In this document: piece by piece, positions 14,099 to 22,317 of the stretch
How positions within the stretch are numbered: position 1 is the first letter of the stretch
How the letters are laid out: each line of letters starts with the position of its first letter
Notes under the pieces: model-generated
What the model was told of the DNA's origin: nothing
Databases searched by the model: none
What the model saw: the letters and a program-made list of their open reading frames with translations, nothing else
Made by a program: the position numbers and the translations under genes
From: Flavobacteriales bacterium
Lineage (GTDB): Bacteria; Bacteroidota; Bacteroidia; Flavobacteriales_F; PHOS-HE28
Length of the DNA stretch: 33,631 nt
Direction of reading: 5' to 3'
Assembly (NCBI GenBank): GCA_016788295.1
Contig: JAEUSY010000019.1
Coordinates: 1-33,631, forward strand

Positions 14099-15511
14099 TT
14101 AGCGTTGCCAGGCGTTCCAAAGGGTGCCGGCCTCGTGGTCCAGCGCGAACCAGGCCTTGCGCAGGCGGGCATCGAGCTCCACCTGACGGATGCGCGCATC
14201 GATGAGCGGCACTTCGCGTGCGTTCACCAGAAAGAGGGAGCTCTCGCCGGCCTGGAAGCGTTGCGTTTCGCCGGCCAGCAGACGTTCGTTGTTCACCACC
14301 ATGCTGGCGCCGAGCTGCACCTGGTCGCCGATGACGGTGATGTCGTTGATGCGTGCGAGGATGCGGTTGCGGATGCGCAGGCGGTCGCGCTCCAGACCGA
14401 GACCGGCATCGGCCACGCGCAGTTTCGCCAGGGTGAGCTCGCCCCGTTCGCGCCGCAGGAGGATGGGCATCTTGAAGCCCGCGCCGAACTGGTGGCCCTC
14501 GCCGAGCAGGGTGCTGCCGTTCTCGGTGCGCACGGCGCCGGCATCGCCCAGCCATTGGTACTTGAGGTCGAGCGTTGGTTTCAGGAACTCGCCGCGCAGC
14601 CTGCGGTCCACATCCAGTTGGTCCACGCGGGCGGTGGCCTGCACCAGCAGCGGATGCGTGGCAATGGCGTTCTCGATGGCGGTATCGGGCAGGGCGGTGT
14701 AGGGCGGCGAGAGCAGGTCGGCCAGCTCGGGCACCACGTTGGCCTGCAGCTCCAGCGGACGTTGGGCGCTGTCCCACAGGTGGTCGCTGAGGCGCAGCCC
14801 CGCGTTGCGGAAGGCGAGTGATGCCTGTGCCTGCCGCATCAGGCGGTCCTGGTATTGCAGGTAGGCCTCCAGCGTATCGATGGCGGCACGGTCGCCCCCA
14901 CGCCAGCTGCCGCGAATGGCCTCCAAGCGGATGTTGGCGAGCTCCACGGCGTTGTCGCTCACTTGCAGCGTGCGGTAGGCGGCCACCCAGTCGGTGTGGT
15001 CGCTCAGTGCCTGCAACAGCAGTTCGTTGAGGAGTTGCTGACGTTCGGCCTCGGTGGCGCGCAGGTAGATGAGCGACTTGCGCAAGGTGGCGCGGCGCTG
15101 ATCGATGAAGAGGCCCTGACCAACGCTCACCTGGCCGCCCACTTTCACCAGACCATCGGCGGGTGTGGAGGCCTGCGGGTCCAGCAGGTCGCCACTGTTC
15201 TCCTGGAAACCGGCGAAGAGTTCAACGCCGTACCACGTGGGCACTTTCAAGCCGGCATCGAAGAGCTGGAAGTAGGTCTTGTCGTCGTAGAGTTTCTCGT
15301 CGTACGCGGCCATGGCCACGGGGTCGAAACCACCGCGCGCACTGCGCACGCTGGCCTCACCGAACTGCGGACGCAGCGCGGCTTGGCGGGCCACCGGGTG
15401 GTTCTCCAACACAATGCGTACGAAGGCTTCGCGCGTAAGCACTTGCGGCACTTGCGCGTTGGCGGCGCACACCGCGAACACCAGCAGCACGGTGGCGAAG
15501 GACCGGATCAT
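14099..15511 (-). CDS. TolC-family outer-membrane efflux/secretion channel
   Basis: A 470 aa outer-membrane channel. A signal peptide (MIRSFATVLLVFAVCAANAQ) precedes two related halves with long helices: QVLTREAFVRIVLENHPVAR at the N-terminus (typical of the OEP family), RLEAIRGSWRGGDRAAIDTL in the first half and RFQAGESSLFLVNAREVPL in the second, the latter two being the family's 'G..s..dll.a...' repeat. The family length is usually 420-480 aa. It would form the outer-membrane exit duct for the ABC and HlyD-like partners encoded just upstream. Its ATG overlaps the end of the adaptor gene by 4 nt, which shows tight coupling. Confidence 0.9.
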   Translation of the reverse strand: MIRSFATVLLVFAVCAANAQVPQVLTREAFVRIVLENHPVARQAALRPQFGEASVRSARGGFDPVAMAAYDEKLYDDKTYFQLFDAGLKVPTWYGVELFAGFQENSGDLLDPQASTPADGLVKVGGQVSVGQGLFIDQRRATLRKSLIYLRATEAERQQLLNELLLQALSDHTDWVAAYRTLQVSDNAVELANIRLEAIRGSWRGGDRAAIDTLEAYLQYQDRLMRQAQASLAFRNAGLRLSDHLWDSAQRPLELQANVVPELADLLSPPYTALPDTAIENAIATHPLLVQATARVDQLDVDRRLRGEFLKPTLDLKYQWLGDAGAVRTENGSTLLGEGHQFGAGFKMPILLRRERGELTLAKLRVADAGLGLERDRLRIRNRILARINDITVIGDQVQLGASMVVNNERLLAGETQRFQAGESSLFLVNAREVPLIDARIRQVELDARLRKAWFALDHEAGTLWNAWQR

Positions 15512-16866
15512 TTCTTGTCCTTCTTTTCGTTGGTGGCTGTCAGGGCCTCGGTGTAGAGGTCGGGCGGGAAACCGTTGATCTGCCGCCACAGTTCGTACCA
15601 GATGGGCACATCGCTCATGAGCGCAAAGCCCACGGCACCGCCACCCACGCGCAAGGCGGTGGGCCAGGCATCATCGGCCTTGTCGGGGCCCACCAATATG
15701 CGGTAGCGCCCATTGGGACTGATGAAGTTGTCGATGGCCACCACCTCGCCACCGAAGGTGCCGTAGCTGCTGTTGGGCCAACCGCTGAAGACAATGCTGG
15801 GCCAGCCATCGAACATGAAGCGCACCTTCTGGCCCTTGGTGATGAGGGGCATGTCCATGGGGCGCACGTAGAGCTCCACGGCGAGCGAGGCACTGGTGGG
15901 CATCACGCTCACGAGCGGGTCGCCCTCCTTCACCGTTTCGCCCAGACCGGTGACCACGGCCTTGGTGATGTAGCCCTGCTGAGGTGCGGTAACGAAGTAG
16001 TTGCCGGCGCGCACGGTGTAGTTGGCCAGGTCCACCTGCATCTTGCTCACCTCGCCCTCGGTGGTGTACATCTGGCTCATGCTGGCGAACTTCTCGCTCT
16101 CGGCCTTGCTCAGCTTGTCGCGGTAGTCGTTGCGGATGCCGTTCACCTCCAGCTGGGCGTTGAGGAGTTCGTTGCGCGCGTCAAGCAGTTTGTTGCGCGC
16201 GTCGATCAGGGTGGCATTGGCGCGTTGTTGCGCCACTTGGCGTCGTTCCAGTTCCACCTTGCTGATGAGCCCTTCCTTGAACTGCTGCTCGCCGCGCTCG
16301 TACTGGTCGTCGGCCACCTTGATCTCGGTGGTGGCGGCCACCACGCGGATGCTATCGCTCTGCAGTTTCAAGCGGGCCTGCATGATCTTGTTCTGCGCCT
16401 GTTCCAGCTTGATGCGCAGGCCGGCGTTGAGCGCATCGATCTGGGCGTCGAGGGCGTGTACTTTCTCCTCGTAGCTGCGGCCGGTGAGCTCCTTGGCAGT
16501 GATCTGCTGCTGGGTGCGCTCCAACAGTTGCGGGTCGAAGTACTCGGGCTTCACTTCGCTGAGGCGCAGGATGGTGTCGCCCTTCTGCACGAACTGGCCT
16601 TCCTGCACGAACCACTCCTCCACCCTGCCGGGAATGATGGCGTGGATGGTCTGCGGGCGCTGGTCGGGCGAGAGGCTGGTGAGCGTGCCGCGTGCGCGGA
16701 TGTTCTGTGTCCACGGCAGGAAAAGGCCGAGCACCACGAGCGCACAGATGGCAATAAGCCACTTGGCGAAGAGCGCGTTGGCCCGTGCCACGCCAATGGC
16801 GCGGAAGCAACCGAACGTGCTGCGGTTGAGCACGTGTACCGGATTATTGGGGCTCAGGTCAAGCAT
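15508..16866 (-). CDS. HlyD-type periplasmic adaptor (membrane fusion protein)
   Basis: A 452 aa adaptor that links the inner-membrane ABC exporter to the TolC-type channel. One transmembrane helix (WLIAICALVVLGLFLPWTQ, about residues 36-54) is followed by a lipoyl-like half (IHAIIPGRVEEWFVQEGQFV, KGDTILRLSEV). A long coiled-coil hairpin covers about residues 100-270. The second lipoyl half (VTAPQQGYITKAVVTGLGET, VKEGDPLVSVMP) and a beta-barrel part (ELYVRPMDMPLITKGQKVRF) close the protein. The cytoplasmic start MLDLSPNNPVHVL is short, as in type I secretion adaptors. It begins 3 nt after the ABC gene stop and overlaps the next gene by 4 nt. Confidence 0.9.
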   Translation of the reverse strand: MLDLSPNNPVHVLNRSTFGCFRAIGVARANALFAKWLIAICALVVLGLFLPWTQNIRARGTLTSLSPDQRPQTIHAIIPGRVEEWFVQEGQFVQKGDTILRLSEVKPEYFDPQLLERTQQQITAKELTGRSYEEKVHALDAQIDALNAGLRIKLEQAQNKIMQARLKLQSDSIRVVAATTEIKVADDQYERGEQQFKEGLISKVELERRQVAQQRANATLIDARNKLLDARNELLNAQLEVNGIRNDYRDKLSKAESEKFASMSQMYTTEGEVSKMQVDLANYTVRAGNYFVTAPQQGYITKAVVTGLGETVKEGDPLVSVMPTSASLAVELYVRPMDMPLITKGQKVRFMFDGWPSIVFSGWPNSSYGTFGGEVVAIDNFISPNGRYRILVGPDKADDAWPTALRVGGGAVGFALMSDVPIWYELWRQINGFPPDLYTEALTATNEKKDKK

Positions 16867-16869
16867 GGA

Positions 16870-18534
16870 TCAATTGTTCTCGAGGCGACCGTTGCGCAGG
16901 TGAAGGGTGCGCGTGCAACGCTGCTGCACCCAGGGATCGTTACTTACAATGAGGAGGGTCCACGGCCGTTCGGACGCGGTGAGGTAGCCCAGCAGCTGTT
17001 CGCGCTCGTGTACCTCCCAGTCCTGCAGGCTGTCCTCCAGCAGTACCATGCGCGGTTTACCGGCAATGGCGCGTGCCTGCACGATGCGTTTCACCAGGCT
17101 CTTGGGCAGGCGTGCGCCCTGCGGGTCCAATTTGGTGAGCAGGCCTTCGGGCAGCATGGCCAAGCGCTCCATGAGCCCGGTGACCTTGCATGCTTCGATC
17201 ACTTCGCTCTCGCTGATCCACGAACGGCCCACGGCGATGTTGTCCATCACGGTGCCGGTGAACACGTCCTCGTCGCTGAGGCTGTCGCCGATGATGGAAC
17301 GCAGGTGCTCCAGGTCGAGGCTGGTGGCCGGGTGGCCATCGAAGCGCACGCTGCCCTCTGTGGGCGCCATGCCGCCGCCCATCAGGCGCAGCAGCGTGGT
17401 CTTGCCCGAACCGTTGGTGCCGCTCAGGCATACTTTCTCGCCGGCCTTCAGGTGCAGATCGATGTCCGCGAGCACCGGCTTCTCATTCCACTTGCTCTGG
17501 AAGCCGAGGGCTTCCACGCGCACCTCCAGGCCCTGCGAACCATCGGTGCTCAGCACTTTCAGTCCGCCGCTGCGCTCCAGTTCAATGTCCGTTACCTGTC
17601 CGATCTTCTCCAAAGCGGTAAGCACATCGAACACCGAGGAGATGGCGAGGATGATCTTCTCCACCGCGTTGATGAGCAACAGGATCACGATCTCGGCCGC
17701 CACGAACTGGCCCAGGTTCATGCCCTCGTTGATCACCAGCAGGCCGCCCAGTGCCAGCAGGCCCAGGGTGATGACCACCTTGAAGACCACCAGCGCGGAG
17801 TATTGCCCCACCAGCACTTTGAAGTGCGCCTGGCGGGCCTTCACATAGCTGGACACCAACGCATCGGTGCGCTGGATCGGCAGGTCGGTGCTGCCCACCA
17901 TCTTGAAGGTATCCTGGTTTCGGCCAAGCTCCTCCAGCCAATAGGCCACCTTGTATTTGTAACTGCTCTCCTCCAAGCTGGTGGAAAGACCACGTTGGCC
18001 GGTGAAGCGGAAGATGAGCACCAGCAACAGCAGCAGCAACAGGCCGAACACGATGAAGAAGGGATGGTACACGGCCAGCAGGATGAGGCAGAGCACGATC
18101 TGCAACAGGGCGAGGGGCAGATCGAGCAGCAGCTTGGCCAGGCCCTTTTGCACCGAGATGGTATCGAAGAAGCGGTTCACCAGTTCGGGCAGGTAACGAC
18201 CACCGGCCGCTTCGTAGCGGATACGCGGCAGGCGGTAGGCGAACTCCAAGGCACTGCGTGCGAAGAGGCGCTGCTGGATGTTCTCGGCCAAGGCCAATTG
18301 CATTACCTGCAGGCCGCCCGCGAAGCCCACGCCCACTGTAACAAAGGCCACGAGCACGCCCCAACTGGTGGCCACCTGACCACCGCTGATGAGGTTGATG
18401 ATGGCCTGCACGCCCAGCGGCAGGCTGAGGCTGATGGCGCCGCCCACGAGCGCATACAAGTAGATGTGGCCGATCTCGCGCTTATCGACCTTGAGCAGGC
18501 GCGTGAGCCGTTGCCAGGGGGTTATCGGGTTCAT
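16870..18534 (-). CDS. HlyB/MsbA-like ABC exporter with degenerate ATPase motifs
   Basis: A 554 aa half-transporter: six-helix membrane domain (about residues 30-320) and a C-terminal nucleotide-binding domain. Walker A is intact (SGTNGSGKTTLL, about 370). Other motifs deviate: the Q-loop region reads IIGDSLSDEDVF with no Gln, the LSGGQ signature is replaced by RLPKSLVKRIVQARA, Walker B ends MVLLEDSLQD (ED in place of DE, and QD in place of the SALD D-loop), and the switch region reads LLIVSNDPW with no His. The family is clear from overall order, but hydrolysis may be weak or depend on a partner. There is no N-terminal C39 peptidase, so substrates are not double-glycine processed. The start at 18534 avoids an extension across the promoter. 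It is the first gene of the seven-gene cluster. Confidence 0.88.
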   Translation of the reverse strand: MNPITPWQRLTRLLKVDKREIGHIYLYALVGGAISLSLPLGVQAIINLISGGQVATSWGVLVAFVTVGVGFAGGLQVMQLALAENIQQRLFARSALEFAYRLPRIRYEAAGGRYLPELVNRFFDTISVQKGLAKLLLDLPLALLQIVLCLILLAVYHPFFIVFGLLLLLLLVLIFRFTGQRGLSTSLEESSYKYKVAYWLEELGRNQDTFKMVGSTDLPIQRTDALVSSYVKARQAHFKVLVGQYSALVVFKVVITLGLLALGGLLVINEGMNLGQFVAAEIVILLLINAVEKIILAISSVFDVLTALEKIGQVTDIELERSGGLKVLSTDGSQGLEVRVEALGFQSKWNEKPVLADIDLHLKAGEKVCLSGTNGSGKTTLLRLMGGGMAPTEGSVRFDGHPATSLDLEHLRSIIGDSLSDEDVFTGTVMDNIAVGRSWISESEVIEACKVTGLMERLAMLPEGLLTKLDPQGARLPKSLVKRIVQARAIAGKPRMVLLEDSLQDWEVHEREQLLGYLTASERPWTLLIVSNDPWVQQRCTRTLHLRNGRLENN

Positions 18535-18542
18535 TGCGGGGA

Positions 18543-18550
18543 CAAAGTTA
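18543..18550 (-). promoter_or_regulatory. -7 box of the exporter operon promoter
   Basis: On the minus strand TAACTTTG fits the Bacteroidota sigma-70 -7 consensus TAnnTTTG exactly. It lies only 9 nt before the ABC gene start, giving a very short leader. A matching -33 TTG at normal spacing is not clear. Confidence 0.5.
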
Positions 18551-18581
18551 GTAAAACATTCAACGGTGTTAAGTATTACTA
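18549..18581. promoter_or_regulatory. candidate TetR operator in divergent promoter region
   Basis: TAGTAA (18549-18554) and TTACTA (18576-18581) are inverted copies that touch both -7 boxes. AACA (18555-18558) and TGTT (18567-18570) lie inside, but the two pairs do not share an exact centre. TetR regulators usually bind inverted repeats next to their own gene. This is a weak candidate. Confidence 0.3.
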
Positions 18582-18587
18582 TATTTG
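18580..18587 (+). promoter_or_regulatory. -7 box of the tetR-icd promoter
   Basis: TATATTTG fits TAnnTTTG exactly, 10 nt upstream of the TetR start codon. The 63 bp divergent region is AT-rich, unlike its surroundings. Confidence 0.55.
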
Positions 18588-18597
18588 TACCCCGATC

Positions 18598-19293
18598 ATG
18601 AGCACCCACGTCCACTTACGCCCCGACCCGAACCTGTCCCTGAAGGACCCCGAGGCCACCGAGCTGGGGCGGTCCATATTGAGCGAGGGCCTGACGCTGA
18701 TGAACACGCTGGGGCTGGAATCGTTCACCTTCAAGAAGCTGGCAGAGCACATTGGTTGCACGGAGGTGAGCCTGTACAAGTACTTCCCGAACAAGCAAAG
18801 GCTGTTGCAATACTACTACCAGCTTTATTGGCTGTGGTTGCGCCAGATGTGCGGCCGCCATGTGGAAAAGGCGCACACGCCACGCGAGGCACTGGAACAT
18901 GTGGTGGAGGCCATCTGTGGCGTGTGGCCCAAGGAATTGCCCGAACTCCAGTTGGATGCCCACGAGCTGCGGCTGCTGGTGATCAATGAGGGCATGAAGA
19001 GCTACCTGCACAAGAACGTGGACGACGACAATGCGCGGAAACTCTTCACCCCCTACAAGGAACTGAGCGCCTTCGTATCAGAGCGCCTGGTGGCCTGCCG
19101 CGCCGATGTGCCCATGCCGCGCTCCTTCGCCACCACGGTGATCGAGATGGCGCACTCGCTCCCCTTCGCCATGGAGCATCTGCCTTCGCTTACGGAGCTG
19201 AGCAGCCGCAAGGACCTGAAACCCCTGGCGCGGCACCTGCTGCACCGCACCATCACCTACCTGGAACACGCACAACCCCAAAAACGGAAATGA
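18598..19293 (+). CDS. TetR/AcrR-family transcriptional regulator
   Basis: A 231 aa DNA-binding regulator. The N-terminal TetR HTH is clear: GRSILSEGLTLMNTLGLESF, then TFKKLAEHIGCTEVSLYKYF and PNKQRLLQYYYQLYW (about residues 25-80), which matches 'A..l....G...tt...IA...Gvs...lY.YF.sK..L'. The C-terminal part is helical and probably binds a ligand that I cannot name. It is divergent from the exporter operon across 63 bp with both promoters, so repression of that operon and of itself is likely by family habit. Its stop overlaps the ATG of the isocitrate dehydrogenase gene by 4 nt. The very long plus-strand frame extending upstream through the exporter genes is antisense and not part of this gene. 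Confidence 0.9.
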   Translation: MSTHVHLRPDPNLSLKDPEATELGRSILSEGLTLMNTLGLESFTFKKLAEHIGCTEVSLYKYFPNKQRLLQYYYQLYWLWLRQMCGRHVEKAHTPREALEHVVEAICGVWPKELPELQLDAHELRLLVINEGMKSYLHKNVDDDNARKLFTPYKELSAFVSERLVACRADVPMPRSFATTVIEMAHSLPFAMEHLPSLTELSSRKDLKPLARHLLHRTITYLEHAQPQKRK

Positions 19294-20750
19294 GCCACAC
19301 CATCACAGTAGCACAGGGCGACGGCATAGGGCCCGAGATCACCGAGGCCGTGCTGCGCATTCTCGATGCCGCCCAGTGCGGCCTCACCTACGACCGCATT
19401 GACGTGGGTGAGAAGGTGTACCTGCAAGGCAACAGCAGTGGCATTCCCGCCGAGGCATGGGACACGCTGCGCCGCAATCCCGTGTTCCTCAAAGGGCCCA
19501 TCACCACGCCACAGGGCAGCGGGTACAAGAGCCTCAACGTCACCATCCGCAAGACGCTCGGCCTCTATGCCAACGTGCGCCCCTGCCGCAGCTTCCATCC
19601 GTATGTGAAGACCATGCACCCCAACATGGACGTGGTGGTGGTGCGCGAGAACGAGGAGGACCTGTACGCCGGCATTGAGCACCGCCAGACCACCGACGTG
19701 TACCAGTGCCTGAAGGTGCTGAGCATCCCCGGCACCGAGAAGATCATCCGCTATGCCTTCGAGTACGCGCACCGCAACGGACGTAAAAAGGTGACCTGCC
19801 TGGTGAAGGACAACATCATGAAGGTGACCGACGGCATGTTCGCCGACATGTTCCGCCGTGTGGGCAAGGAATACCCCGGCCTGCAGCAGGAAGTGCAGAT
19901 CATCGACATCGGCACCGCGCGCGTGGCCACCCAGCCCGACCGCTACGATGTGATCGTGACGCTGAACCTCTACGGCGACATCATCAGCGATGTAACGGCA
20001 GAGCTTACCGGCAGTGTGGGCATGGCGGGCAGCGCCAACATCGGCGACCGCATCAGCATGTTCGAGGCCATCCACGGCAGTGCGCCGGACATCTCTGGTA
20101 TGAACATCGCGAACCCCAGTGCCATGCTCAATGCAGCGGGCATGATGCTCGTTCACCTCGGCATGCCCGAGAAGGCCGAGCTGATCCAGAACGCGTGGCT
20201 CTGCACCCTGGAGGATGGCATCCATCCGGCGGACATCTACCGCGAGGGCGTATCGAAGGTGAAGGCCGGCACCAAGGAGTTCGCCGATGCGGTGATCGAG
20301 CGCCTGGGCAAACTGCCCAAGGTGCTGGAGCCCGTACACGCCAAGGGAGGCGAGATGCCCGCTTATGTGTACGAACGCCCCGTGGTGAAGCGCCAGCTCT
20401 GCGGCATTGACCTGTTCGTGTGCGACCCCGATTCCACACCGAACGAACTGGCCGAGAAACTGCTGAAGGCATCACACGGCATGCTGAAGCTGAAGCTCAT
20501 CACCAACCGCGGTGTGAAGGTGTGGCCCGACGGTTTCCCCGAGACCTTCTGCACCGACCACTGGCGCTGCCGATTCGTAGGCCCCGAGGTGGAGGTGGAC
20601 ATGGACAAGGCCACCTACCAGGCCGTGGGCACAAAGCAGGTGATCCAGTTGATGCAGCTGCTGGAGAAAGCGCACATCGAGGTGGTGAAGACCGAGAACC
20701 TCTACCTCTTCGACGGGGTCCGTGGGTTCTCACTGGGTCAGGGCGAATAA
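19290..20750 (+). CDS. icd: isocitrate dehydrogenase (Thermus/Rickettsia-type, with C-terminal extension)
   Basis: A 486 aa beta-decarboxylating dehydrogenase that turns isocitrate into 2-oxoglutarate in the TCA cycle. Visible motifs: N-terminal QGDGIGPEITEAV, the substrate loop GSGYKSLNVTIRKTLGLYAN with VRPCRSF, VVVRENEEDLYAGIEH, the metal-binding NLYGDIISDVTAELTG, and the cofactor loop FEAIHGSAPDISG with NPSAMLNAAGMML. After ~330 residues a C-terminal domain of ~150 residues follows (FCTDHWRCRFVGPEVEV, IEVVKTENLYLFDG), which is typical of the TIGR02924-type enzyme rather than the E. coli form or isopropylmalate dehydrogenase. Coenzyme choice (NAD or NADP) cannot be read safely. The ATGA overlap with the TetR gene suggests translational coupling. 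Confidence 0.92.
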   Translation: MSHTITVAQGDGIGPEITEAVLRILDAAQCGLTYDRIDVGEKVYLQGNSSGIPAEAWDTLRRNPVFLKGPITTPQGSGYKSLNVTIRKTLGLYANVRPCRSFHPYVKTMHPNMDVVVVRENEEDLYAGIEHRQTTDVYQCLKVLSIPGTEKIIRYAFEYAHRNGRKKVTCLVKDNIMKVTDGMFADMFRRVGKEYPGLQQEVQIIDIGTARVATQPDRYDVIVTLNLYGDIISDVTAELTGSVGMAGSANIGDRISMFEAIHGSAPDISGMNIANPSAMLNAAGMMLVHLGMPEKAELIQNAWLCTLEDGIHPADIYREGVSKVKAGTKEFADAVIERLGKLPKVLEPVHAKGGEMPAYVYERPVVKRQLCGIDLFVCDPDSTPNELAEKLLKASHGMLKLKLITNRGVKVWPDGFPETFCTDHWRCRFVGPEVEVDMDKATYQAVGTKQVIQLMQLLEKAHIEVVKTENLYLFDGVRGFSLGQGE

Positions 20751-20754
20751 GGCC

Positions 20755-21621
20755 ATGGCGCGCTCCCTTGAGGAATTGTTCGGTGGCCGCACGCTCGGTG
20801 TGGCCACCCTGCATGGCAAGGAGCGCGCCATTGGCCCCGCCTTGATGAAGGTGCTCCCGCTTGGCGGATACCAGGCCATCGCCGATGTGGACACCGATCG
20901 CTTCGGTGCGTTCAGTGGCGAAGTGCAGCGTACCACCGATCCGCTGACCGCGTGCATCGCCAAGGCCCGCCATGGTGCGGAGGTCAGTGGCATGGACCTG
21001 GTGATCGCGAGCGAAGGTTCGTTCGGCCCCTACCCGCCCGCACCCTTCATTACCTGCAACGAGGAGTGGCTCGTGCTGCTCGATGTGCGCAGTGATGCGG
21101 TCTATCATTACCGGCATGTTTCGCTGAACGCGGTAGCGGGTGGAGAGCAGTGCGACACGCTCGCTGCCGTGAACGCCTTCGCGCAACGCCAGCGCTTTCC
21201 GGAGCACCAGCTCGTTCTGCGCCCACAAGAGAAGTGGTCCACCGGTAACCCGGTCATCAAGGGCATTGCGGATGCCGAACAGCTCCGAAGCGCAGCGGAG
21301 CAACTGATCGCAGCGCATGGTTCCTGTTGGGTGGAAACGGACCTCCGCGCCATGGCGAATCCCACGCGCATGGGCGTGATCGCTGAATGTGCTGAACGCT
21401 TCGCCAAAGAGCTCGCCACCCTGTGCCCTGCGTGCAACGCGCCTTGGTTCCGCATAACCGAAGCAGTGCCCGGCCTGCCCTGCCTGGGCTGTGGCTGGCC
21501 CACACAGAGCGTGCGTGCGTTCCGTCGTTCATGCAATTCCTGTGGCCATACCGTTGATGCGCCGCGCGAGGATGGAAAGACCGGCGAGGACCCGGGTGCA
21601 TGTGGGGTATGTAATCCGTAA
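20755..21621 (+). CDS. DUF6671-like protein with C-terminal zinc ribbons
   Basis: A 288 aa soluble protein of unknown function. The first ~100 residues carry a pattern I recall for DUF6671: VATLHGKERAIGPAL, ADVDTDRFGAFSGEVQR and ASEGSFGPYPPAPF. The C-terminus has spaced Cys pairs: CPACNAPWF, CLGCGWP, CNSCGH and CGVC, enough for two zinc-ribbon-like sites. The start ATG 20755 lies 4 nt after the icd stop, so it is most likely co-transcribed with tetR and icd. The HGKE and SEGSFG segments look like an active-site or ligand-binding pair, but I know of no assigned reaction. Confidence 0.75.
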   Translation: MARSLEELFGGRTLGVATLHGKERAIGPALMKVLPLGGYQAIADVDTDRFGAFSGEVQRTTDPLTACIAKARHGAEVSGMDLVIASEGSFGPYPPAPFITCNEEWLVLLDVRSDAVYHYRHVSLNAVAGGEQCDTLAAVNAFAQRQRFPEHQLVLRPQEKWSTGNPVIKGIADAEQLRSAAEQLIAAHGSCWVETDLRAMANPTRMGVIAECAERFAKELATLCPACNAPWFRITEAVPGLPCLGCGWPTQSVRAFRRSCNSCGHTVDAPREDGKTGEDPGACGVCNP

Positions 21622-21687
21622 GGCTCGCCCAAGTGGTTGCGCACCTGCCCTGCTCATCCGGAGGCCGCAAACAGTAGCTTCGTGTTC

Positions 21688-22230
21688 ATGCGCCCATCGA
21701 TCCATTTCCGCACGGCTGCCATCCTGTGGTTCACTACCTTGTTGTTGACCAGTGCGTGCAATAAGTCGGACGATGGGCCCAACACACCATCGTCCACCAG
21801 TGGCTGTGGTACCGTTAGCGGCATTGTGCAACGCGACAATATGGGTGCACCGATGGGCCCCACCGATGCCAACGACTGGCGCTTCGAGGAACCGTGGTGC
21901 CCGGCTGTGGATGCCTTGTTCGCCGATCTGCCACCGGTGACCTACGTGACGAACACAGGAGATTCCCTGTGGGCGGGTGCATGGCCGAACCCCACGTCCA
22001 ACCAGTTCATGCTCGGTTTCTGGCGCGCTGATACGGGCCATGTGGATGTGCGCTTCGTGAACAGCCAACATGCACTGCTCGGCGGAAGGGATACCATCCG
22101 GTCGCAGACCATCCTCTTCCGTGCCGATACGCTCGGCATCACCACGCCACAGACCATTCGCGCGTATTACCGCGTGGTGCATCCCGATGGCACCGCACAC
22201 CGTGGGTACGGGGATATCCAACTGCAGTAG
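21688..22230 (+). CDS. predicted lipoprotein, hypothetical
   Basis: A 180 aa protein. The start at 21688 opens a signal peptide ending LLLTSAC, a lipobox-like site, followed by NKSDDG as in exported Bacteroidota lipoproteins. The mature part has two further Cys early on (SGCGTVSG, EPWCPAVD) and a beta-rich second half (HVDVRFVNSQHALLGG, TIRAYYRVVHPDG). I do not recognise a family. It is on the same strand as DUF6671, 66 bp downstream, and convergent with the next gene. Confidence 0.75.
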   Translation: MRPSIHFRTAAILWFTTLLLTSACNKSDDGPNTPSSTSGCGTVSGIVQRDNMGAPMGPTDANDWRFEEPWCPAVDALFADLPPVTYVTNTGDSLWAGAWPNPTSNQFMLGFWRADTGHVDVRFVNSQHALLGGRDTIRSQTILFRADTLGITTPQTIRAYYRVVHPDGTAHRGYGDIQLQ

Positions 22231-22267
22231 GTCTTACAGAATTGGCTGAAGGCACCGGGCAAAAGCA

Positions 22268-22296
22268 CAGCGGGCCGCCCCAAGGACGGCCCGCTG
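22268..22296 (-). terminator. hairpin terminator between convergent genes
   Basis: A perfect 10 bp stem CAGCGGGCCG (22268-22277) with CGGCCCGCTG (22287-22296) and a 9 nt loop. On the minus strand it is followed by TGCTTTTGC, a short T-tract, so it fits the minus-strand gene best, but it can serve both. Confidence 0.7.
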
Positions 22297-22317
22297 GCAA
22301 ACCAAAGCAAATGTCCA

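Noticed and set aside
13532..14821. 429-codon plus-strand frame across the CutA-like and TolC genes
   Set aside because: It spans several genes on the opposite strand and has shadow-like composition.
16225..19293. A 1022-codon plus-strand open frame
   Set aside because: Only its last 231 codons (from 18598) are the TetR gene. The rest is exactly antisense to the ABC and HlyD genes, which have clear motifs. High GC makes such antisense frames common.
19290..20750. Isopropylmalate dehydrogenase (leuB) for the dehydrogenase gene
   Set aside because: The long C-terminal extension and the SGYKSLNVTIRK substrate loop fit the Thermus/Rickettsia-type isocitrate dehydrogenase better; no other leucine genes are adjacent.
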